Shown here: one piece after another, positions 6,668-11,485 of the stretch
Numbering within the stretch: position 1 is the stretch's first letter
Layout: every line of letters begins with the position of its first letter
Assembly (NCBI GenBank): GCA_946531785.1
Contig: CAMNAT010000032.1
Coordinates: forward strand, 1-11,485
Length of the DNA: 11,485 bases
DNA from: an uncultured Oscillospiraceae bacterium
Lineage (GTDB): Bacteria; Bacillota; Clostridia; UBA1381
Reading direction: 5' to 3'
The notes under the pieces: generated by a model
What the model saw: only the letters and a program-made list of their open reading frames with translations
Databases searched by the model: none
Told to the model about the DNA's origin: nothing
Program-made: the position numbers and the translations under genes

Positions 6668-6979
6668 TTATTGCATATCTTTAAGATAATTCAGATAATC
6701 TATTGCGGATTTTTTATTCTCCTCGGAAAGCTCGGCAAACAAGTTTTCAAATTCATTCATTGTGTTACTGTTTTTGACATTTGATATCCCAAAAAGGTAG
6801 TCGAGAGATACATCGAAAAACTTCGCTAAAGCGATAACCATTTGCGCATCACTCGGGAAATGCTTATCAGATTCATAATATCCGATCATCCTTGTAGATA
6901 TTTTCATTCTTTCTGCAACATCCTTTTGACGGAGTTCCTTTTCTTCTCTTAAATATCTGAGTCTTTCACCAAATGTCAT
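6668..6979 (-). CDS. XRE-family helix-turn-helix transcriptional regulator
   Basis: The 103-residue protein has a Cro/C1-type DNA-binding domain at residues about 4-63: LRYLREEKELRQKDVAERMK, then STRMIGYYESDKHFPS as the recognition region, then LAKFFDVSLDYLFG as the closing helix. The C-terminal 35 residues are a charged helix (about 75-101) that probably serves dimerisation. It resembles phage-like and SOS- or stress-responsive repressors of Firmicutes. It lies upstream of hicAB in the same direction and diverges from the small Cys-rich gene, so either of them, or its own promoter, could be its target. A TATAAT lies at 7013-7008 but the best -35 box is poorly spaced. The ribosome site in front of its ATG is weak (GAGAACGG). 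Confidence 0.88.
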   Translation of the reverse strand: MTFGERLRYLREEKELRQKDVAERMKISTRMIGYYESDKHFPSDAQMVIALAKFFDVSLDYLFGISNVKNSNTMNEFENLFAELSEENKKSAIDYLNYLKDMQ

Positions 6980-7007
6980 ATGCCGTTCTCACTTTCGATT
7001 TTTTCTA

Positions 7008-7038
7008 ATTATAATATATTATTTCCGCTTGAAATCAA
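7008..7038 (-). promoter_or_regulatory. probable promoter of the XRE regulator gene
   Basis: On the minus strand TATAAT (7013-7008) is preceded by TTGATT (7038-7033) with a 19-nt spacer, longer than ideal. A perfect 12-bp AT palindrome, ATAATATATTAT (7011-7022), overlaps the -10 box and could serve autoregulation, although AT-rich palindromes arise easily by chance. Confidence 0.4.
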
Positions 7039-7056
7039 AAACGAAATAAAATTTCT

Positions 7057-7093
7057 ATAACGCCTTGACAAAGCAACGTTATTTCTATATAAT
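7057..7093 (+). promoter_or_regulatory. promoter of the small Cys-rich gene, with flanking inverted repeat
   Basis: TTGACA (7065-7070) and TATAAT (7088-7093) are spaced by 17 nt, a full consensus promoter. ATAACG (7057-7062) and CGTTAT (7077-7082) form an inverted repeat around the -35 box with centres 20 bp apart, about two helical turns. That arrangement would suit a dimeric repressor such as the divergent XRE protein. The nine bases ATTTCTATA also recur directly at 7051 and 7081. Confidence 0.75.
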
Positions 7094-7152
7094 AGATGTT
7101 TGGAAGATTTGTTTCTGTTGCAGATAAAACTAAGAAGGGAGCACTTTCTAAA

Positions 7153-7389
7153 ATGGCAGAATTTTGTTTAAGTTGTTTTAACAAGTATATGATAGAAAAC
7201 TCAAAACCCCTGAAAGAGCGGGATGTGATACTTTGCGACGACTGGTGCGAAGAATGTAAAGCATGGAAGCCTTGTGTTGTTATGCTAAAGCCCAAAACTT
7301 TCGGCTCACGGATAAAAAGAAGATATAATATAACCAAATCCAGAATACAAATGTATATACAATATATAAAAGAACGGCACAAAAAATAA
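7153..7389 (+). CDS. small cysteine-rich, zinc-ribbon-like protein of unknown function
   Basis: I do not recognise a characterised function. The 78-residue product opens MAEFCLSCFNKYM and continues with CDDWCEECKAWKPCVV, so CxxC at residues 5-8 and CEEC at about 32-35 could form a four-cysteine zinc site, with two further cysteines nearby. The C-terminal half is very basic (KPKTFGSRIKRRYNITKSR, then KERHKK) and could contact nucleic acid or membrane lipid. The start is placed at 7153 because AGGGAG (7136-7141) lies 11 nt upstream. The earlier in-frame ATG at 7096 falls 2 nt behind the -10 box and could not lie in the mRNA. Short proteins of the MAEFC type are, as far as I recall, common in Ruminococcus relatives. 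It is divergent from the XRE gene. Confidence 0.65.
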   Translation: MAEFCLSCFNKYMIENSKPLKERDVILCDDWCEECKAWKPCVVMLKPKTFGSRIKRRYNITKSRIQMYIQYIKERHKK

Positions 7390-7397
7390 TTACATAT

Positions 7398-7441
7398 ACA
7401 AAGACCATGCACTGGCATTGCCCATGCATGGTCTTTTATAA
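7398..7441. terminator. second copy of the repeated hairpin terminator
   Basis: AAAGACCATGC (7400-7410) pairs with GCATGGTCTTT (7426-7436), with an inner GGC-ATT-GCC hairpin and T residues (7434-7437). It ends the small Cys-rich gene and lies 2 bp beyond the stop codon of the convergent rarA. The left 13 bases and right 16 bases are identical to those of the hairpin behind ileS, while the middle differs. Confidence 0.88.
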
Positions 7442-7442
7442 A

Positions 7443-8768
7443 TCAGTCATCCTTATGCTGCCGTTTCCATTCCTTTATCTTTTCGTTCCGTTCCTTGAAC
7501 CTGCCCTCTAAGCCCTGAACGGTCGGGCGGTAGTATTCCTTTCCCATCAGCGACTCCGGCAGGCAGCTCATGGCGGTGAGCTTGTCCTCGGTATCGTGGG
7601 CGTAAATATAGCCCTTGCCGTAGCCGATCTCCTTCATGAGCTTGGTAACACCATTCCTGATATGCAGCGGCACAGGCTCGGCTACCTGCGCTATCGCGTC
7701 GCGCCGCGCCTCCATGTACGCAACATCACACGCATTGGACTTCGGCGCAAGCGACAGGTACACCACTATTTGCGTGAGATTTACAGAGCATTCCGGCATA
7801 CCGATAAAATGACATGCCTGATACGCCGCTACCGCCATCTCCATCGCCCGCGGATCGGCAAGCCCCACATCCTCGCTGGCGAACCGCACAACGCGCCTCG
7901 CTATATATAGCGGATCCTCGCCCGCCTCCAGCATCCTTGCAAGCCAATATACCGCAGCGTCAGGATCGGAATTCCGCATGGACTTATGAAGCGCCGAGAT
8001 CAGGTTATAATGCTCCTCGCCGCTCTTATCATAGAGCAGCGATTTTTTAGATATGCACTGCTCGACGGTTTCCGTCGTTACGGTAGTCGTCTTCCCGTCA
8101 AAATCACCGTTTAAGATAACCATTTCAAGAGTTGAGAGCGCCGTCCTCGCATCGCCGTTGGCGAACGCGGCTAAGGTATGCAGTATCTCATCTGAGATAT
8201 CTACAGCCTGACCGCCGAAGCCGTTCGGGCTTGCGATAGCGCGCTTTAAAAGTCCCGTTATGCTGTCCTCGGAGAGAGGCTTCAGGACAAACACCTTGCA
8301 GCGCGACAGAAGAGCGCCGTTGACCTCAAACGACGGGTTCTCGGTCGTCGCGCCGATAAGGATTATGCTGCCCTTTTCCACAAACGGCAGAAACGCGTCC
8401 TGCTGCGCCTTGTTGAAGCGGTGTATCTCGTCCACAAACACAATAGTCTTTTCGCCGAAGCGCAGATTATCGTCCGCCTCCTGCATGACCTTGCGGATAT
8501 CCTTTATCCCGCTCGTGACCGCGGAGAAGTTTATAAACCGCGCCCTTGTCCGGTTTGCGATGACATTTGCAAGCGTCGTCTTGCCGACTCCGGGCGGCCC
8601 CCAGAATATCATTGACGACACCATGTCCTGCTCGATTATGCGGCGCAGCACCCTGCCCTCACCGAGAAGATGCTCCTGACCGACTATATCATCTATCGTT
8701 TCCGGTCTGAGCCGCGCCGCAAGCGGCTGCGGCATTGTGCGCTCACCGATACTGATCTGATCACTCAT
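7443..8768 (-). CDS. rarA: replication-associated recombination protein A (RarA/MgsA), AAA+ ATPase
   Basis: RarA is a tetrameric AAA+ protein, related to clamp-loader subunits and to eukaryotic WRNIP1, that acts at stalled replication forks. Walker A GPPGVGKT is at residues 57-64, Walker B TIVFVDEIH at 108-116, sensor 1 TTEN at 141-144, and the arginine finger is probably Arg156 in LLSRC. The C-terminal half carries the family-specific tetramerisation region (HYNLISALHKSMRNSDPDAA, then RRVVRFASEDVGLADPRA). Length (441 residues) is normal. The start ATG overlaps the stop of the preceding hydrolase gene by 4 nt, with GAGG about 10 nt upstream. A later ATG at residue 12 is possible but less likely. 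It is the last gene of a coupled minus-strand operon and converges on the hairpin at 7398-7441. Confidence 0.96.
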   Translation of the reverse strand: MSDQISIGERTMPQPLAARLRPETIDDIVGQEHLLGEGRVLRRIIEQDMVSSMIFWGPPGVGKTTLANVIANRTRARFINFSAVTSGIKDIRKVMQEADDNLRFGEKTIVFVDEIHRFNKAQQDAFLPFVEKGSIILIGATTENPSFEVNGALLSRCKVFVLKPLSEDSITGLLKRAIASPNGFGGQAVDISDEILHTLAAFANGDARTALSTLEMVILNGDFDGKTTTVTTETVEQCISKKSLLYDKSGEEHYNLISALHKSMRNSDPDAAVYWLARMLEAGEDPLYIARRVVRFASEDVGLADPRAMEMAVAAYQACHFIGMPECSVNLTQIVVYLSLAPKSNACDVAYMEARRDAIAQVAEPVPLHIRNGVTKLMKEIGYGKGYIYAHDTEDKLTAMSCLPESLMGKEYYRPTVQGLEGRFKERNEKIKEWKRQHKDD

Positions 8769-11152
8769 ATATCATTTACCTCTATCGTACACTCCGCCGC
8801 CTCTAAAGACGGTGATGTTATTTTTACTTTTACTGTTCCCTTTTCCCTTGCGCGGACAAGCAACTGACATCTGCCCATGAACGCGCGGCGGTACGGAAGC
8901 TTTTCCGAGTCGTGATCCGCCGGATCGCCGTTACCGGTACCCGCAAGCTCGCCGCCCTCTATCTCAAAGCTGAGCCTGTTATCGGCTGTTTGAACGATCT
9001 CGCCGTTACTGTCACATATACGGATATTTATTACTGCGGTATCACCTATAGTAATACTATCGCGGTACGGCTCAGCGTTTATAGCAGCCGCCGCACCCGT
9101 TGTCCTGACGATCCTTGTCATTATCTCCCTACCGTCCTTATATGCCACCGCTTTCAGCTCGCCCGGTGCATATACGACATCAGGCCATTCAATGTACCAA
9201 TTTCTTTCCATAGCCTTTTTGCCATAGCTTTTTCCGTTTACAAACAGCTCGACCTCATCGGCGTTGCTGTAGCAGTAAACAGGCAGCCTTTCACCCTCGT
9301 TGTCCATGCTCCAATGCGGAAAAATGTGCAGCACCGGCTCATCCTGCCACCAGCTTTTAAAGTAGAAATAGCTGTCCTTCGGGAACGCGCAGTAGTCCAT
9401 CAGTCCGAAATGCGAATACACACACGGGTACGACAGCGGCGTTGGCTCGCCGCGGTAGTCTATGCCCGTCCAGATGAAGGTACCGGAAATATAATCGCTC
9501 TCCGCGACCTTTTTCCATGACAGCTCCGCCGTATCTCGCTTTACCGCCTTTTTGCCGGAGCTGCATTTTTCCTCATTATCCGGATCAAATATATAATATC
9601 TTCCCGAGGGCTCGTCTGTGCTGTACACGCCCCTTGTCCATGCGTTTGAAGCCTCCTCGGTCACTATGACCGGCTGCTGCGGAACACGCTCATGGTAATC
9701 ATCCCATGCGGTACGGCAATAGTTGAAGCCCATCACATCCAGAGTCTTGTCGGTAATGCCTATGAACATCCTTGCATGCTCATACCGCTTTACTCCGTCC
9801 CAACATACGACCGCCGCAGTCACGGGACGCGTCGGATCGAGCCTTCTCAGCTCCGCGCGCATTGTGAGCATCACCTTTTTAGTTTCCGGCTTATGCTGAA
9901 CGAATATCTCCTCGTTGCCTATGCCCCAGAGGAACACAGACGGGTGATTTCTCCCATGCCGCACGACCTCACGCAGGCATTCCAGATCCTCCTCGCAGCT
10001 CGACATGCGCCGCGTTTCGGCAAACACGAGCATACCCATCCTGTCGCAGATATCGAGCACCTCATCCGCAATCTGACCATGCGCGCCGCGATAAGCGTTC
10101 GCGCCCATGCTTTTGAGCTGAGCTATGCGGTATTCCCAGACGCTGTCCGGGATGCCTATACCCACTCCGGCATGATCGTGATGGCAGCACACCCCCTTGA
10201 TTTTCAGCGGTCTGCCGTTTAAGAAAAAGCCCTTGTCGGCATCAAAGCGCGTTTCGCGCACGCCGAAGGCGGTTTTATTCGTATCCAGAAGCTTATCACC
10301 GGAATATAATTCCGTTGTGAGCGTATATAGATACGGATCGTCTATATCCCAGAGGTGCGCGTCATTAAAGCCAAAGGCAAGCTCCGCCAAAGTCTTATCC
10401 CATGCGGTGCAGTCCGCCGCCGTTTCACACTCCGCGACCTTACAGCCGTCCGCATCGGTTACCACAGTCTTTATCGTGACCGCCGCGGCTTCCGTATTTT
10501 TATTGCTTATCTCAACCTTTACCCTTATATCCGCTTTTTTATCTTCAAGGTTTACCGAGGGCATCACGAACACGCCCGACGGTGCGAAGCGGATATTTTC
10601 CGTTACCTCGAGCCATACATGGCGGTATATGCCGCCGCCCTCATACCACCAGCCCTCGCGGCCGGTCGCATCCACGCGCACGGCAAGCACATTGTTTTTG
10701 CCGTCGTTATTTATGAAGTCGGTCACATCAAAGCAAAAGCTCGAATAGCCGCTCTCATGATGACCGATATAATTCTGATTCAGATACACATCACAGCATC
10801 TGTACACGCCGCCGAAGTGCAGCATAACGCGCTTATCACCCGGAGCATCAAAGGTCTTTCTGTACCACGCAACGCCGCCCGCAAGCGAGCCGCCCGCCAC
10901 ATGGCGGCTGTCGATGCTCTCCATCTCGGGTATATCACCCATGCCGGAATCGCCGCTGCTCCTTGTATAATCGCCCTCTGCGACAAAATCATGCGGCAGA
11001 TCGAGTATGCGCCATTTGCTGTCGTCAAGCGCGGCATTTACCGCGCCGAAGTTATACGCGCCCGCCTTTGCGCCACCCCAGCTGTCCGCCGGAGTTTTCG
11101 GCGCAAGATCGCCCTTATAGAACCGCCATCCGCTATCAATATTTATTCTCAT
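8765..11152 (-). CDS. glycoside hydrolase family 2, probable cytoplasmic beta-galactosidase
   Basis: The 795-residue protein has the GH2 order. A jelly-roll sugar-binding domain (about 1-185, with LPHDF at 52-56 and GGVAWYRKTF at 92-101) comes first, then an immunoglobulin-like domain (190-300) and a TIM barrel (about 303-610). Two C-terminal beta domains follow, resembling DUF4982 (about 622-683, with ELFVNGKSYGKK) and GH2 C-terminal domain 5 (690-793). The acid/base is Glu414 in GIGNEE. The nucleophile is probably Glu499 in VIVTEEAS, aligned with SETAS of relatives. DYRGEPTPLSYP and FPKD favour beta-galactosidase over glucuronidase, but the substrate is not proven. The usual RxSHxP barrel motif reads RGAHGQI (355-361). 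There is no signal peptide. It starts at an ATGA overlap with the upstream gene, with AGAAGGT just in front. Confidence 0.92.
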   Translation of the reverse strand: MRINIDSGWRFYKGDLAPKTPADSWGGAKAGAYNFGAVNAALDDSKWRILDLPHDFVAEGDYTRSSGDSGMGDIPEMESIDSRHVAGGSLAGGVAWYRKTFDAPGDKRVMLHFGGVYRCCDVYLNQNYIGHHESGYSSFCFDVTDFINNDGKNNVLAVRVDATGREGWWYEGGGIYRHVWLEVTENIRFAPSGVFVMPSVNLEDKKADIRVKVEISNKNTEAAAVTIKTVVTDADGCKVAECETAADCTAWDKTLAELAFGFNDAHLWDIDDPYLYTLTTELYSGDKLLDTNKTAFGVRETRFDADKGFFLNGRPLKIKGVCCHHDHAGVGIGIPDSVWEYRIAQLKSMGANAYRGAHGQIADEVLDICDRMGMLVFAETRRMSSCEEDLECLREVVRHGRNHPSVFLWGIGNEEIFVQHKPETKKVMLTMRAELRRLDPTRPVTAAVVCWDGVKRYEHARMFIGITDKTLDVMGFNYCRTAWDDYHERVPQQPVIVTEEASNAWTRGVYSTDEPSGRYYIFDPDNEEKCSSGKKAVKRDTAELSWKKVAESDYISGTFIWTGIDYRGEPTPLSYPCVYSHFGLMDYCAFPKDSYFYFKSWWQDEPVLHIFPHWSMDNEGERLPVYCYSNADEVELFVNGKSYGKKAMERNWYIEWPDVVYAPGELKAVAYKDGREIMTRIVRTTGAAAAINAEPYRDSITIGDTAVINIRICDSNGEIVQTADNRLSFEIEGGELAGTGNGDPADHDSEKLPYRRAFMGRCQLLVRAREKGTVKVKITSPSLEAAECTIEVNDI

Positions 11153-11485
11153 GACTTACCTTCTCCCTTTATCATAGTGTTAAGCTCATCTATCGTATAT
11201 TCGCGCACCGCACCAAGCGGCAGATCCTCCGGCAGCGCAAGCCCGCCGACCGCAACGCGTTTTAAATACACGACCGTCTTTCCTACCCGTTCAAACATCC
11301 GCTTGACCTGATGGAACTTCCCCTCGGCGATCTCAACATATGCCTCATGTGCATCTGCGCAGATCTCCAGCCTTGCCGGACGCGCGGTGAAGTCCCTGAA
11401 CTCCATGCCCGCGGCAAACGCAGCTATATCCTTTTCCTCCGCGGGCTTATCGAGCCGCGCGAAATATCTTTTATACACATTCTTT
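11149..11485 (-). CDS. RsuA/RluB-type pseudouridine synthase, C-terminal part
   Basis: Only the last 111 codons are in the window; the gene begins beyond the right edge. The visible part matches the C-terminal catalytic region of the RsuA family, which converts one uridine of rRNA to pseudouridine (position 516 of 16S rRNA for RsuA). The key stretch EGKFHQVKRMFERVGK contains the conserved QVKRMF, followed by LKRVAVGGLALPEDLPLG and a closing REYTIDEL, typical of RsuA rather than RluB. The catalytic aspartate and the S4 domain would lie outside the window. The frame is open through the edge (KNVYKRYF), so the GTG at 11478 is an internal codon, not a start. Its stop codon overlaps the hydrolase start by 4 nt. 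Confidence 0.9.
   Translation of the reverse strand, partial: KNVYKRYFARLDKPAEEKDIAAFAAGMEFRDFTARPARLEICADAHEAYVEIAEGKFHQVKRMFERVGKTVVYLKRVAVGGLALPEDLPLGAVREYTIDELNTMIKGEGKS

Noticed and set aside
6593..6784. 63-codon plus-strand frame rich in Tyr, Ile and Leu
   Set aside because: It runs antisense through the hicA promoter and the end of the XRE gene. Its hydrophobic look comes from AT-rich DNA.
7096..7152. 19-codon N-terminal extension of the Cys-rich protein
   Set aside because: The ATG at 7096 lies 2 nt after the -10 box, so it would be upstream of the transcription start. The ATG at 7153 has a ribosome site.
5972..7389. Possible prophage remnant or CRISPR-related island
   Set aside because: No integrase, transposase, regularly spaced repeats or attachment-site duplication other than the terminator arms could be seen.
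8260..8679. 139-codon open frame on the plus strand
   Set aside because: It is the mirror of the Walker A/B region of rarA and has no independent support.
8912..9520. 202-codon open frame on the plus strand
   Set aside because: It is antisense to the C-terminal GH2 domains, with no recognisable motif or ribosome site.
10355..11311. 318-codon open frame on the plus strand
   Set aside because: It lies antisense to the well-supported GH2 gene and the pseudouridine synthase, shows no domain, has no ribosome site, and reflects the GC-biased codons of the real genes.

Overview
The window looks like chromosomal DNA from a Gram-positive anaerobe of the Clostridia, most likely a Ruminococcus-like member of the Oscillospiraceae. 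This is inferred from the T-box leader, AGGAGG-type ribosome sites, TTGACA-17-TATAAT promoters, the Clostridia-type long isoleucyl-tRNA synthetase, and a moderate-GC coding background with AT-rich intergenic DNA. No 16S rRNA or other decisive marker is present.

Left part (1-5955, + strand). An AT-rich leader carries an outward-facing promoter (99-76, minus strand), a Rex-operator-like 18-mer (226-243) and the promoter of gap, the NAD-dependent glycolytic GAPDH. A perfect UUCG-loop terminator closes gap. A secreted lipoprotein with a DUF5050-like propeller follows. A consensus promoter then drives a complete T-box leader (Ile specifier AUC at 2578-2580, antiterminator and terminator alternatives) that controls ileS, a 1051-residue IleRS of the eukaryote-like (IleRS2) type. 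ileS ends at a hairpin terminator.

Middle (5956-7397). An AT-rich accessory cassette sits between housekeeping genes. On the minus strand it holds an XRE-family regulator and a hicA-hicB toxin-antitoxin pair with its own consensus promoter and a 20-bp palindromic operator candidate. On the plus strand, divergent from the regulator, is a small cysteine-rich (zinc-ribbon-like) protein with a consensus promoter. Two nearly identical terminator hairpins (about 5911-5955 and 7398-7441) bracket the cassette, as if it had been inserted between ileS and rarA with duplication or recruitment of the hairpin.

Right part (7443-11485, minus strand). Three genes overlap by ATGA and so are probably translationally coupled, in the order: an RsuA/RluB-type pseudouridine synthase (its start lies outside the window), a cytoplasmic family 2 glycoside hydrolase (probable beta-galactosidase), and rarA, an AAA+ protein of replication-fork maintenance. 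The three functions are not obviously related.

No complete new multi-gene system can be proved from the sequence alone. The best candidate for something little described is the cassette: small Cys-rich protein, XRE regulator, and a HicAB pair whose toxin lacks the classical GSH histidine.
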